Below are positions 23,657-36,554 of a stretch of DNA of 64,000 bases, one piece after another; the first letter of the stretch is position 1, and every line of letters starts with the position of its first letter. The position numbers and the translations under genes were made by a program. The DNA is from Siphonodentalium dalli (taxonomy: Eukaryota > Mollusca > Scaphopoda > Gadilida > Siphonodentaliidae), in contig CP136063.1 in NCBI GenBank assembly GCA_032622095.1, positions 121,540,723 to 121,604,722 on the forward strand, in the 5' to 3' direction. The notes under the pieces were generated by a model that made no database searches, was not told the DNA's origin, and saw only the letters and a program-made list of their open reading frames with translations.

Positions 23657-26600
23657 GCATATTAATTGTGATAGGGTAGTCAGTCTCTTCGTATTAATTA
23701 TGATAGGGTAGTCAGTCTCTTCATATTAATTGTGGATAGGGTAGTCAGTCTCTTCGTATTAATTGTGGATAGGGTAGTCAGTCTCTTCGTATTAATTGTG
23801 GATAGGGTAGTCAGTCTCTTCGTATTAATTGTGGATAGGGTAGTCAGTCTCTTCGTATTAATTGTGGATAGGGTAGTCAGTCTCTTCGTATTAATTGTGG
23901 ATAGGGTAGTCAGTCTCTGTGTATTAATTGTGGATAGGGTAGTCAGTCTCTTCGTATTAATTATGATAGTGTAGTCAGTCTCTTCGTATTAATTGTGGAT
24001 AGGGTAGTCAGTCTCTTCGTATTAATTGTGGATAGGGTAGTCAGTCTCTTCGTATTAATTGTGGATAGGGTAGTCAGTCTCTTCGTATTAATTGTGGATA
24101 GGGTAGTCAGTCTTTTCTTATTAATTGTGGATAGGGTAGTCAGTCTCTTTGTATTGATTGTGGATAGGGTAGTCAGTCTCTTCGTATTAATTGTGATAGG
24201 GTAGTCAGTCTCTTCGTATTAATTGTGGATAGGGTAGTCAGTCTCTTCGTATTAATTGTGGATAGGGTAGTCAGTCTCTTCGTATTAATTGTGGATAGGG
24301 TAGTCAGTCTCTTCGTATTAATTGTGGATAGGGTAGTCAGTCTCTTCGTATTAATTGTGGATATGGTAGTCAGTCTCTTCGTATTAATTGTGGATAGGGT
24401 AGTCAGTCTCTTCGTATTAATTGTGGATAGGGTAGTCAGTCTCTTCACATTAATTGTGGATAGGGTAGTCAGTCTCTTTGTATTAATTTTGGATAGGGTA
24501 GTCAGTCTCTTCTTATTAATTGTGGATAGGGTAGTCAGTCTCTTCGTATTAATTGTGGATAGGGTAGTCAGTCTCTGTGTATTAATTGTGGATAGGGTAG
24601 TCAGTCTCTGTGTATTAATTGTGGATAGGGTAGTCAGTCTCTTCGTATTAATTGTGGATAGGGTAGTCAGTCTCTGTGTATTAATTGTGGATAGGGTAGT
24701 CAGTCTCTTCGTATTAATTATGATAGTGTAGTCAGTCTCTTCGTATTAATTGTGGATAGGGTAGTCAGTCTCTTCGTATTAATTGTGGATAGGGTAGTCA
24801 GTCTCTTCGTATTAATTGTGGATAGGGTAGTCAGTCTCTTCGTATTAATTGTGGATAGGGTAGTCAGTCTTTTCTTATTAATTGTGGATAGGGTAGTCAG
24901 TCTCTTTGTATTAATTGTGGATAGGGTAGTCAGTCTCTTCGTATTAATTGTGATAGGGTAGTCAGTCTCTTCGTATTAATTGTGGATAGGGTAGTCAGTC
25001 TCTTCGTATTAATTGTGGATAGGGTAGTCAGTCTCTTCGTATTAATTGTGGATAGGGTAGTCAGTCTCTTCGTATTAATTGTGGATAGGGTAGTCAGTCT
25101 CTTCGTATTAATTGTGGATATGGTAGTCAGTCTCTTCGTATTAATTGTGGATAGGGTAGTCAGTCTCTTCGTATTAATTGTGGATAGGGTAGTCAGTCTC
25201 TTCACATTAATTTTGGATAGGGTAGTCAGTCTCTTTGTATTAATTTTGGATAGGGTAGTCAGTCTCTTCTTATTAATTGTGGATAGGGTAGTCAGTCTCT
25301 TCATATTAATTGTGGTAGGGTAGTCAGTCTCTTCAAATTATTAATTGTGGATAGGGTAGTCAGTCTCTTCGTATTAATTGTGGATAGGGTAGTCAGTCTC
25401 TTCATATTAATTGTGGTAGGGTAGTCAGTCTCTTCATATTATTAATTGTGGATAGGGTAGTCAGTCTCTTCGTATTAATTGTGATAGGGTAGTCAGTCTC
25501 TTCGTATTAATTGTGGATAGGGTAGTCAGTCTCTGTGTATTAATTGTGGATAGGGTAGTCAGTCTCTTCGTAATTAATTGTGGATAGGGTAGTCAGTCTC
25601 TTCGTATTAATTGTGGATAGGGTAGTCAGTCTCTTCATATTATTAATTGTGGATAGGGTAGTCAGTCTCTTCATATTATTAATTGTGGATAGGGTAGTCA
25701 GTCTTTTCGTATTAATTGTGGATAGGGTAGTCAGTCTCTTCGTATTAATTGTGGATAGGGTAGTCAGTCTCTGTGTATTAATTGTGGATAGGGTAGTCAG
25801 TCTCTTCGTATTAATTGTGGATAGGGTAGTCAGTCTCTTCGTATTAATTGTGGATAGGGTAGTCAGTCTCTTCATATTATTAATTGTGGATAGGGTAGTC
25901 AGTCTCTTCATATTATTAATTGTGGATAGGGTAGTCAGTCTCTTCATATTATTAATTGTGGATAGGGTAGTCAGTCTTTTCGTATTAATTGTGGTAGGGT
26001 AGTCAGTCTCTTCGTATTAATTGTGGATAGGGTAGTCAGTCTCTTCGTATTAATTGTGAATAGTGTAGTCAGTCTCTTCGTATTAATTGTGGATAGGGTA
26101 GTCAGTCTCTTCATATTAATTGTGGATAGGGTAGTCAGTCTCTTCGTATTAATTGTGGATAGGGTAGTCAGTCTCTTCATATTAATTGTGGATAGGGTAG
26201 TCAGTCTCTTGCATATTAATTGTGATAGGGTAGTCAGTCTCTTCGTATTAATTATGATAGTGTAGTCAGTCTCTTCATATTAATTGTGGATAGGGTAGTC
26301 AGTCTCTTCGTATTAATTGTGGATAGGGTAGTCAGTCTCTTCATATTAATTGTGGTAGGGTAGTCAGTCTCTTCATATTATTAATTGTGGATAGGGTAGT
26401 CAGTCTTTTCTTATTAATTGTGGATAGGGTAGTCAGTCTCTTCATATTAATTGTGGATAGGGTAGTCAGTCTCTTCATATTAACTGTGGATAGGGTAGTC
26501 AGTCTCTTCACATTAATTGTGGATAGGGTAGTCAGTCTCTTCATATTAATTGTGGATAGGGTAGTCAGTCTCTTCATATTAATTGTGGATAGGGTAGTCA

Positions 26601-26743
26601 GTCTCTTCATATTAATTGTGGTAGGGTAGTCAGTCTCTTCATATTATTAATTGTGGATAGGGTAGTCAGTCTCTTCGTATTAATTGTGGATAGGGTAGTC
26701 AGTCTCTTCGTATTAATTGTGGATAGGGTAGTTACTCTCTTCG
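23657..26743. repeat. 33-bp minisatellite array, ~94 units
   Basis: The unit is 33 bp with core GGATAGGGTAGTCAGTCTC and a variable CTTCGTATTAATTGT part. Variants are 32 bp (TGATAGGG), 31 bp (GTGGTAGGG) and 36 bp (CATATTATTAATT). Because 33 is a multiple of three, both strands stay open for long runs: + strand DRVVSLFVLIV repeats, - strand KRLTTLSTINT repeats. There is no start context, splice signal or flanking coding sequence, so I treat it as non-coding satellite. A 757-bp higher-order repeat (about 23 units) is visible: 23995-24204 is repeated at 24752-24961, with the following 500 bp nearly identical too. Confidence 0.97.
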
Positions 26744-27012
26744 CAGAGAGTGCATTAGCCTTTTCATTTTATAATTTTTAACATGACATACCCTGGAATT
26801 GTTTCTTTCATTCTGACAGTGGTATGTAATTTGTAAAGGCGAAGCCAATTTGTTTGTTGTTTGGAAGCATCCTTAATATAGCTTGAGTATGAAGTTAAAT
26901 CTGTCAACATTTGGACAAAGAATTCTCTACTTGTGATTGTTTCATTTAGAAAGTCATTGCATTGTAAAAATTTGTATATGTGTGCTGGAATGTGAGATGT
27001 TGACACTTTAAT

Positions 27013-27884
27013 ATTAGCTCAACTTGACAAAGTCTAGTTTGGGCTATTGCCATGGGTTGGTGTCCGTCCGTCCATGAACAATTTCCTTTAGCACATCCTA
27101 CAGGTAAGATCTCCAATCTGATCATCTCCAAACTTCATATGGATCCACAGGGTGACCTCTAGATAAAATGGGAGTCATCAATGTTTTCCGAAATTTGCTA
27201 AAAAATCTTGGATTTCAAATTTGAATCCATCGGCACAACCTCTAGCCCGCAATAATTAGATAATTTACAGGCATGTTTATGATCACCTCTAGATTGGAGC
27301 TATCGAAATTGAACAATTTTCAGTGAAAACATAGTCGCTGGCCATCTTGGATATTACTCTTTGCATGACTAAATTATTTGCCACGCCCTAAAGGCCACAT
27401 CCCTCATTCGATCGTCACTAAACTTCATATGGATCTTTGGTGTGACCACTAGATGGGAGCTATCAAATTTTTCCAAATTACTTTAAAAAACATGGCTGCT
27501 ATCAGCCATCTTGCATTTCACATTTGTATCCATCGACACACCATGCACCCGACATTTATCGAAGAAATGTTTTTAAATTTGACAGGCATGTTCTGGGTCG
27601 CTTCTAGATGGGAGCTGTCAAATTTGAACAATATTTGATCAAAAACATGACTACCGACATTCATCTTGAATATTACACTTTGCATCACTAAATACTTTGG
27701 CATGCCCTACTGCCAACATTTTTCATCCAATTGATCCCGCACTTCATATGGCTCTTCGGGTTGACCTCTGGTATTACTTAAATTTTTTAACTTTTTGCAT
27801 TCCTTATCGCTCCATTGACTGTAATGTATGACGTTATCACCTCTCCAAATTGAGCTACTGTGTCATTGACACTTTCATATTAAA
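27013..27884 (+). repeat. Interspersed repeat family B, copy 1
   Basis: Starts TTAGCTCAACTTGACAAAG and ends at TTGAGCTACTGTGTCATTGACAC. The head AGCTCAACTT and tail AAGTTGAGCT of this family are inverted. The interior holds tandem ~200-bp modules with CATCTTGGAT, TGCATGACTAAAT, CACACCCTACAGGCC and TAGATGGGAGCTATCAAAT. Confidence 0.8.
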
Positions 27885-28596
27885 AATCCATTCATAATAC
27901 ATATATTTGGCATTTATCTTTTTAATGTAGTCTTCCTCATAGATATTTTTCATTCAGAAAACCAACTAATTAGATTTGTTGATCATAAAATGAGGAATTA
28001 TCAGAGACAGCATAACCAGATTTTGGATGACGGATATTCATTTTTATTTTGTGCATGTTTTGTCAATTTCTCAATTATCTTCTTCTTGAGAACTATTATT
28101 ATGCTGATTTGATTTGATGTTTTATATTTTTATGTAATCCTTATTTTAAATTTTGTCATCTTTTTCATTATTGTGGAATGTTTTAATGTTTTAACAAATT
28201 TTGTTTGTTATGTTATATAACACAAGGTTCTCACTTGGAAATGCTAACATTTACTGGTGTCCATTTGACGGTATTACAGCATTTGGAGTTCTAGCCTTTT
28301 AAATTTCTGAACATCAGGATAGTATGTACTGGTTTCATGTGGCATGGGATCTAGAATAATGTCTGAAATTTCATTTTGTTTTGGACACGATTCTGAAATA
28401 TGGAATTAATTCATGCCAAAAAATCAGTTTTATCTTATGGTATCATAAAGAGCGTCCATGCATGATTTCGTTTCACAAAGGAGGCAGATACTAAAGAACA
28501 TTTCTCAATTGTGATTTTTCTATTCGTTTTCAACGGGTTACTGATGAATTCTTTTGTTGATTTTCGCGATGCAATGCATGTCATACGATTGTGGCT
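27885..28596. other. No recognisable feature
   Basis: AT-rich sequence between family B and the TTAA MITE. Nothing supported. Confidence 0.45.
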
Positions 28597-28600
28597 TTAA

Positions 28601-28942
28601 AGGGGTACTGTACACTAAATCCAGCCACTTTTGGGACCATCTCCTTTTATATTCAACAGACTACTATGCAACCAATGAATGAATTTGAGCCATAGATTAC
28701 TGAAAAATACACTCATTTACCATATGAACAACACATGTGATAATTATAATGAAAATGAATTTATGACTGGAGTCATAAAATCATTTTCATTACAATTACC
28801 ACGTTGTTTGCATCATTCATAGAGCACACGAGTGTATTTTGCAATAATCCATGGCTCAAATTAATTCATTCATCGCATATATTATGTTGAGTATAAAAGG
28901 AGATGGGCCCATAAATGGCCGGATTTAGTGTACAGTACCCCT
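28601..28942. mobile_element. TTAA-flanked foldback MITE (Kolobok/piggyBac type), 342 bp
   Basis: Ends AGGGGTACTGTACACTAAAT and its complement are flanked by TTAA at 28597-28600 and 28943-28946. Almost the entire element is palindromic around 28770. TTAA duplication with ends starting AGGG fits Kolobok-type MITEs better than piggyBac, which usually starts CCC. A truncated sister copy is at 34661-34930. Confidence 0.85.
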
Positions 28943-29067
28943 TTAAATGTTGACGAATCAACAATTCACATCAAAACACAAAAGTTTTATTTCTCAGAAA
29001 CCAGCAGAAGCCCACAAAAGCTTGTCATGTACACACCAGCATCAACCATCAATATCGATGTATTTCC

Positions 29068-29552
29068 ATGTACATATGTTGTGTTTTCTGAAATGAAATT
29101 GTGTAACCAATTTGGTTGAATTGTTCAGGAATGCTAGTTATTTGTTAACCATGTTATATCCATTTGAGGTGATAAATAATCAAACAGTTAAATTTATGTC
29201 TTGAAGAAGCAGTGTTTTCTGCAGACAAGAGACGATGAAACGGTTGTCTTGGTTTCACTTATGTTAGTGGCTCGAGACATTAACATTGGAATTATATCGC
29301 AGCTTTCTAACCAAACAAAAGAGGTTTCTTACTGGAGATGGAACATAATGTTTTAGACTATTTAAACAAAGTAAGAATAAAATAGCTTGTTAACAGTTAA
29401 AGGCAAACTGTCACCTCAAACTGATATTTCAGTACAGTGTACTTAATCACATGGCTATTCAAACAACTGGCATTGCTGAAAAATCCAACCAAATTGGTTG
29501 TACATGTCATTTCAGAAAACACATCTAAACTGCACAATATGGAAATATTTTC
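29068..29552. repeat. Inverted-repeat unit with ~95-bp arms
   Basis: 29068-29158 and 29449-29552 are inverted and about 80% alike by eye. Shared cores are GTGTTTTCTGAAATGA and AACCAATTTGGTTG. It is probably an older MITE. Its left arm abuts the TTAA MITE. Confidence 0.65.
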
Positions 29553-29849
29553 TATATATATAAAAAAAAATGCACATAAATTAAAACGAATTATTGGACC
29601 TTTTTGACCCGAACTTGTTAATAATTATTGCTATGACGTTGACGTTAAATTTACTCATGACGTCATGTATATGACGTTACAGATACTCTCCAAAGGGTTA
29701 AATGATCAAAATAGCTGCAAAGCGCACAAAGGGACCACCTCTGTCTATTAAAGATCAAAATGTGTGAAAGCGAACAATGCACAAAGGGGCGCAGGCCCCT
29801 TCGATGCTAAATAAATGATCCCAAAGGGTGTCTGTTTTAGCTAGTATTT

Positions 29850-30112
29850 TTATTAGCTTTTATTGTAAAGTTTGAGCTATTGCCGTTGGTTGGTGTCTGT
29901 CATCCATGCGTGCATGCATCCGTCCATCCATCAACAGTTTCCTTTGGCTCACCCTACAGGCCGCATCCCTCATCCGATCATCACCATCAAAATTTACAGG
30001 CAAGTTTAGGTTCACCTCTGGATGGGAGCTAAAAAATTTCGATGAAAAAAACATGGCCGCTGGCAGCCATCTTGGATTTTACTCTTTGCATGAATATTCC
30101 TTTGGCTTACAG
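29850..30112 (+). repeat. Repeat family B, copy 2 (short)
   Basis: Contains TTAGCTTTTATTGTAAAG, TTTGAGCTATTGCCG, the CATCCGTCC stretch and one module ending at GCAGCCATCTTGGATTTTAC. Confidence 0.7.
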
Positions 30113-31675
30113 GTAGAGAGTTCAGACATCACGTAACCAGCGAATACTGGAAAAATAACGAAAATGTTGCTTTTAATATTAAATTTTCTTGGAAAAAAAA
30201 TAATTTTTCATAAAAACTGAATAAATAGACTGTGTATTGAACTATTTAGCTCCAATATTAAACACACGTATCCATTATTTTAATGACGTTCTTTTAATAT
30301 TCTGCTCAAGAGAAATAATTTTGTTTTGTTTTGTGGCACATTTTTTTTCGTAAAAACATCGCATCCGTGTTTCATTTGGCATGAATTCCGATCAATTTCC
30401 TCTGCAATTGACCTTCCCAAATATAGAAACATATTTTGGGGAAATCCCAAAGATTCATTTTACAAATGCTGTTTCTAGAGTCCCATCCCACAGTTCAAAT
30501 GATCAATAAAAGTTTGAAAACAAGTTGAAAATCACAACAAACTGTCTTGAAAATAAAAATTTGGAACCCAGAATATGAATATTGGGTGGATTTCCTATTT
30601 AAAGGTATTCATCTTATTTCTTTCTGTTAATGGTAAATCAATCGGCCAGCCATTTCTATTGGCCCATTCTCGTATTTTCGTGACATTCCCCCAAACACGA
30701 TTGCCGAAGATGCGAAATACAATGCTCACGACGTCGTTATTTGTAAAAATTAAAACATAATTTTATTTCCTAAGAGCGTGGTTATTTTAATAACAATAAT
30801 CAAGAAATTCAAACGTCAAAATATAAAAGAATGGCCCAGATATTTCATTTTGAAAGCAGACTGCCTAGATAAGTTGTTAGGAGAAACAACACTAAAAAAA
30901 ACATTGACCGAGTTATATGAAGGAACAGCCACAGTGCAAAGCTTTTCTAATAGTCTCCTTTTCGCGCTGTTCTTTCGGCTCTTTATACGTCAATTAATCT
31001 TGCCACTGTCTTTTCAAATAGGCACCCGTTTTCGACACAGGGATGCATGTTTTGAGTCTATAAATCGATGTTAATTCGTAAATCACATTTAATAACCATT
31101 TATATCATAAAATTATGAAATTAATATCAGTAAGCGAATCTCGAAAGTGTGCTTTGACGAATAACGACACAAAGTGATCGGCAGGTATTTTTTGCACAAC
31201 AATTGGGAAGAGCAATAACTCTATCAACACTGGGATGGTCTAGATTGTAGATTAAACTTGTAGTTACGGTATATCGAAGGGGTAGCTGGACATTTTGGTA
31301 TGAGAGATAAAAGATGATGCTAAAATCAGCGAGCCTAGAGAGGAGTAAATTATTAATGATGCTAATTGTTGTATCAGACATATCTGTAATGGTGAGTGTA
31401 AAGCCATTAGCAGAGAAACCGCCTGAATTTTTTAGTGGCTGTCATTGAAGGATGCTCAATATTAGTTATTTTCTTGGTAAAGTATATGCCTGATAGAGAC
31501 ATGAACATCCATCATACTTTAATAGTAGCATAAGCTTTACTTTATACATTCTACTGATGTACATAGCTGTAGGAGGTTTTGGTGTGAACATATCAAAGAT
31601 ACAATGGGTTTGGAATGGCTTTGTTAGATACTATTTTCTACTTTTCAGTCTCATAAAAGAAATTAACCTATATTT
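30113..31675. other. Unassigned; one weak coding-like stretch
   Basis: 30778-31074 is open on the + strand. It begins with a hydrophobic segment (VILITIIKKFKRQNIKEWP) followed by a charged stretch, superficially like a membrane-to-cytoplasm transition. It has no splice support and no family match, so I do not call it a gene. Nothing else was seen. Confidence 0.35.
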
Positions 31676-32545
31676 TTAGCTCAACTTTTCTGTTGTGTAT
31701 CCATGGGTCTGTGTATCTGTCAACAATTTCCTTCACCACACCTTACAGGCCACATCCCTCATCTGTTCATCACCAAACTTCATTTGAATCTTCAGTGTGA
31801 CCTCTAGATGAGAGCCATTAGTTCTTTCCAAATTTTTTTCTAAAATTTCACAATTGAATTCATCAGCATACCCTGCAGCCCACATATATTGGAAAAGTGT
31901 TTTTAAAATTTACAGGCATGTTTTGGATCACTTCTAGATGGGAGCTATCAAATTTGACGATTGTCGATGAAAATCATGGCCACTGGCAGCCATCTTGAAT
32001 TTTACTCTTTGCATGACTAAATCCTTCGGCACACCCTACAGGCCACATCCCTCATTTGATCGTTCCAAAATTTCACATGGATCTTTGGGGTGACCACTCG
32101 ATAGGAACTATCAAATGTTTCTGAATTTCATAAGAAAACATGGCCACCAGGCCTAGCAGCTATCTTGGATTTTACTCTTTGCATGACTAATTCTTTTGGC
32201 ACATTCAACAGCCACATCCCTTATCTAATCATCACTAAAACTTTATATGGATCTTTCGGGTGACCACTAGATGGGAGCTATCAAATGTTTCAAAATATTG
32301 TTGAAACCCACAAGTCAGCGGTCATCTTGGATTTCACATTTTAATCCATCGGCACACCATTCAGCTCACATTTATTGGAGAATTGCTTCTAGATGGGAGC
32401 TATCAAATTTGAATTATTTTCTAACAAAAAACATGGCCACCTGCAACCATGTTGTTTTTACTCTTTGCATCATTAAATAATTTGGCATGCCCTACAGCCA
32501 ATATTTTCCATCCAATTTATCTCATATGGCTCAAAGATTGCTCTA
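31676..32545 (+). repeat. Repeat family B, copy 3
   Basis: Begins TTTTAGCTCAACTTTTC and runs through four modules with AGCCATCTTGAATTTTACTC, GCATGACTAAAT and ACTAGATGGGAGCTATC. Confidence 0.78.
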
Positions 32546-33374
32546 TGGTCAGAAGCAATGGAACATTGAAATGAGGTGCAATATCTGCACTAATTAACCT
32601 GGCACATGGTAATGTATGTGAAAACATACATTATGGATGTCTCAGATGTAGAAATTTATACCCGGAAAAATAAAATATTCATTTCATGGAGAGAATGAGA
32701 AATGTTCAGTTGGAGTTTGGAAGTATCAGAAAACATACTGTTTGTGCATCTGTCCATTATTTGTCCCAAATGGTGATGTGATTATATCAAGTGATAATTA
32801 ATGAAATAGAATATTAATTGGTATGTGAGTTTATAAATTTATGTACAATTAATTGATTGCTGTCAAATCTAGTATATATGTTATCCATTTAAAAATAAAG
32901 GTCAAGTATGAACCTCGGTTTTGTTCAATAAATTTTGTCAGAGATTTTATTCTACTCTACTGCTTAAAATTGGCTAATCACTTTGTTTTCCTAATGATAA
33001 CATTTTAAGTATATATATATGATTGCTTTAAAATTTAGGGTGTGAATTACTTTATACCCAAAATTACAGGTCAAGTTCGAATATCGATTCGGCCAATACA
33101 TAATGTCTGACTGACTATGTCGGAGAGCAAAATTTGTTATTGCCTAATAACCATCTACTTCCCATTCCTACCAATAAATGCATTGTACCTGTTTGGTTTC
33201 TGTATTTACTGCAAAGATTACGTATTGACATGACAGGTTTCAGGTAAAATCCTTTTATCAATATATCAGTGATTGAAGTACCTGTAAACGCTGCACTAAT
33301 AAAAGCAGTTTCTCAATATGTCTTTTTTTGAGGAGACTATGTTTTAAATTTTATGTAATTACCATTTATTTCAG
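32546..33374. other. Intron sequence before the APBA exon
   Basis: AT-rich; no gene. A pyrimidine-rich stretch leads into the acceptor at 33374. Confidence 0.5.
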
Positions 33375-33461
33375 GCTCCAGAGGGTGAAAATCAGCCTAG
33401 CACAGATGTAGATCTGTTTGTGTCGACAGACAAAATTATGGTTCTCAATACAGATCTCCAG
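33375..33461 (+). CDS. APBA1: X11/Mint (APBA) adaptor, internal PTB-domain exon
   Basis: This internal exon encodes 29 residues (phase 0 at both ends). It starts APEGENQPSTDVDLFVST and ends at a glutamine. It follows a pyrimidine-rich TTTATTTCAG acceptor and precedes a CAG|GTTTGT donor. The peptide matches what I know of the PTB (phosphotyrosine-binding) domain of X11/Mint proteins (APBA1-3 in vertebrates, LIN-10 in worm), in the strand that reads 'VDLF-ST--I-VLN-D-Q'. These cytoplasmic adaptors bind the NPxY tail of amyloid precursor protein and use C-terminal PDZ domains to organise vesicle and synaptic cargo. The next exon, at 37509, continues in frame. The preceding exon, which should carry the start of the PTB fold, was not found in 1-33374, so the upstream intron is very long or starts outside the window. 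The orthologue number (1, 2 or 3) cannot be told from this piece. Confidence 0.9.
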
Positions 33462-34660
33462 GTTTGTATTTGTAGGGTCCCCCTGGTCGGAACATATAGT
33501 TGTTCGTTAGCTCCATCCATCATTCTATCCATCTCTCTGACCACCCATCTATAAAAACACTTCACCTTGTATAAACTTCGCTGAGGATTATCACATTTGA
33601 TTTTCCTTTAGTATGACTTTTTGGGGCAATTGTTGCTATGAATATTTTTCATAATAACTGAATTTTCAGATGATCTTTGGTATTGTGATAGACCAGCATT
33701 GGGGAAGGGACATGCAAATATCTTGGGGTTTGACCACTGCTACCTTCCAGAGTTTTGTTCCTTCTTTGACTGTGACTATGAATGTTTTATCATAACCTAA
33801 GCAGTGTCAGATCATAATATTTTTGGGTATGGCGATAGCTAGACCAGCATGGAAGATGGGATATCTACATGTTTTGGGTTCCATTTAGCCATGAAAGAGT
33901 TATGACCATTGCTGAATCTGTCCCAATGAATGTTTTGCATTATAGTTTATGTAGTGCTTGTTATTTAGCTCACCCTGTCTGTAAGACTAGTTGCAATTTT
34001 TGTTGTGGGTTTAATCGAATAGGTTTTATGCGGTCCGTAGCCAATTTCTCTCTCGAGTTTGCAATGTAAAATTTTCATGTATACATAGTATTTTGGTAAT
34101 GTGGTACGGATGTAATTTTTTTTATGTAGCCACTGTAACTATAACCTACATACTGTTAATATTGGTAGCATATATGGATTGAGGTCATTTATGTTGCATA
34201 ACAGAAACAACATATGGAAACATTCAGCAAACCTTATCAATTCCTTAGTAATGACGATATTAAAAATATAAATTTGCATATATGCAAATACACAATATTA
34301 AATGGACAATAATCATGCAAATTGAATATGTGTATATTAAATAATATGCATCACTAATTGTTAGCTGTCTACGACATTTGTGGAATTGTAACGATAATAA
34401 TGAAATTTGAGGCAACAGGACACCATTGCTGATCGGGGTAAAAGATGTAAATATGTCAGTTGACTTCATTGTCTACCACTGACCTCTATCTACTTCACCA
34501 ATGTCTCTTGAAGCTGTCATCCAGATAGATTCATATTAGTATACTTGTATATAGTCATAGTACTACTTTCACTCTGCGCTGTCCAAACTGTTGTTAGTCT
34601 TTGGCCAATCTGTGACGAGTTTACATTCATCAAGTTGATGAACAATTATTACAGCATGCC

Positions 34661-34930
34661 ATGAATTAATTTGAGCCATGGATTAGTGCAAAACACTCAT
34701 GTGCTCTATGAACGATACAAACAACAATGTAATTATAATGAAAATGACTTTATGACTCGAGTTATTAATTCATTTTCATTATAAGTACCATGTGTTTTAC
34801 ATGTTCATAGAGCACACAAGTGTATTTTGCACTCACCCATGGCTCAAATTCATTTATTTGTTGCATATATTCTATTGAGTATAATAGGAGATGGTCCCAT
34901 AAATGGTCTGCTTTAGTGTACAGTCCCCCT
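34661..34930. mobile_element. Truncated sister copy of the 28.6-kb MITE
   Basis: It matches 28670-28942, including TTTGAGCCATGGATTA and its inverted partner, and ends TGTACAGTCCCCCT followed by TTAA (34931-34934). The first 60-70 bp of the left arm are missing. Confidence 0.8.
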
Positions 34931-35280
34931 TTAAGTTTAATTATCTAATAAATATGAATTTGACCTTCGATACATATTGTCCAGCACCCTATTTATTCCA
35001 TGTACTTTATTTGATTTAACATTTCAGACTGAAATATGGGAGGTCAAATTCACACTTATTAAGTTAATTACCATATTGGTGTTTCTCGCGTTCAGGAGAT
35101 ACTTAAGGTGACACACCCAGCTTGTAAAACTACAGTTTAATGATGATGATTCAAGTCTGTGAACACAAGCAGATACAACATATTAATGTACATAAGGAGA
35201 TCATATATATGTGACATATCAAATACATGAGGCATGATCAATTTATGCTCGAGCAAGGAAATACACTTGCGTGAGTGATT

Positions 35281-36323
35281 TAGTGCTGAAACGAATATGC
35301 AGATATCTGGTTGACAACCAGCAACCGTCGGCAACCGGTTGAATTACGATCAACCGGTTAACCGCTATGTATAAATACACACGCGCGATGCCATGCAACA
35401 ACAAAAACTAACGTATTCAGGTCCTTAATCAGCACGAGACTGATAACAGTAGCTTTTAAACACGTGTACTTTATCAATTTTGCTGCAAACTATATCACTC
35501 AGAGGAGTATACAGTCGAAATTACGTATATATTAAAAGTCAAAATCGGGTGCAAGATCATGTCTTCCATGAATGGCAAGTTACATAGTCTGGCTTTGGTG
35601 ACTCAACATCAAAGATGCATGACGTCGTCTTTGATGTTTCGATATCCTGTAAAACACGTGCACTGAGTCATCGGCAAAGATGAATGCAATCTTTTTCAAT
35701 GCAGTACAGCCTGGTCATTTGACATCTACTATCTGACTAACCACTGTTTTCAGCAGGTTTTCAGCTGATTTTTTAATTTTCATTTGTTAACTACATAAAG
35801 TTCATTAAACATAATTGTGTTTATCTGTCGTCAGTCATCCTATGCATCTCAAATCACAGAACACCCAGTAGTTAGAATACCTGAGTCACATGACCTAATG
35901 TTCGCCCAGTCCTCCAGTTGTCGTGATTTGCATGAAAAAAATTTATATAGGTCACGCAATATTCTTCCCAAACGAGAACTATAACAAGTCTGGTAACAAT
36001 CGCAACTGCAATATAAACAGGTCAAGCATGACACATTTATTTATAAACACTGCGAGTTTTAGTTCAATGGCATCTGTCAAGTTGTCAACACTTGGCTTTT
36101 TACCGTTTGTGTTTGGTGATTTACATTCGTTTAATACAAGCCCTGTCTGTGTAAATATTACATGAGTTCACCAGACAGTTTATAAATCAAATTATTATGA
36201 TATATTGGTACATATTATGGTGTAAATAATGAGTGTATAGTCATTGGTTTAAAATTATAGTTATAATCCGGTTACACCTTGCGGTTAACCAGCTACAAAA
36301 ATAGCTCAACCGTTTCAGCACTA
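35281..36323. mobile_element. Non-autonomous hAT element, 1,043 bp
   Basis: Ends TAGTGCTGAAACG and CGTTTCAGCACTA are inverted, with a perfect 8-bp TSD GAGTGATT (35273-35280 and 36324-36331). Inside both ends are AACCGGTT/GGTTAACC-type motifs (35328-35365 and 36268-36292). No transposase is recognised. It lies in the APBA intron. Confidence 0.9.
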
Positions 36324-36405
36324 GAGTGATTTAATAAATACCAATGCAATTGAAATATTGCAGCAGGTTGAAGAATCCTACCACTTGCATGTCAAACCGA
36401 TATTA

Positions 36406-36554
36406 TATAAATATTACACGGCTTGGAGTTAACTATGCTAAAATAGTGGTTCGTGCGGGAGCATTTAATCATAGAGCCGGAAGCGAGTGGACTATTCCTC
36501 CAATGAGGACTACTATTTTGGCATAGTCACTGACAAGCCGTGCAATATTTTTTA
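36406..36554. repeat. Small foldback element in the APBA intron
   Basis: Arms with AAATATTACACGGCTT and CTATGCTAAAATAGT pair with the reverse of ACTATTTTGGCATAG and AAGCCGTGCAATATT across a loop of about 70 bp. It starts 80 bp beyond the hAT element. Confidence 0.7.

Noticed and set aside
23732-26629. Many 70-168-codon frames encoding DRVVSLFVLIV repeats
   Set aside because: Direct products of a 33-bp minisatellite with no start context, splice sites or flanking coding DNA.
30778-31074. Possible ion-channel-like exon
   Set aside because: Only a hydrophobic-then-basic pattern; no conserved motif, no splice sites.
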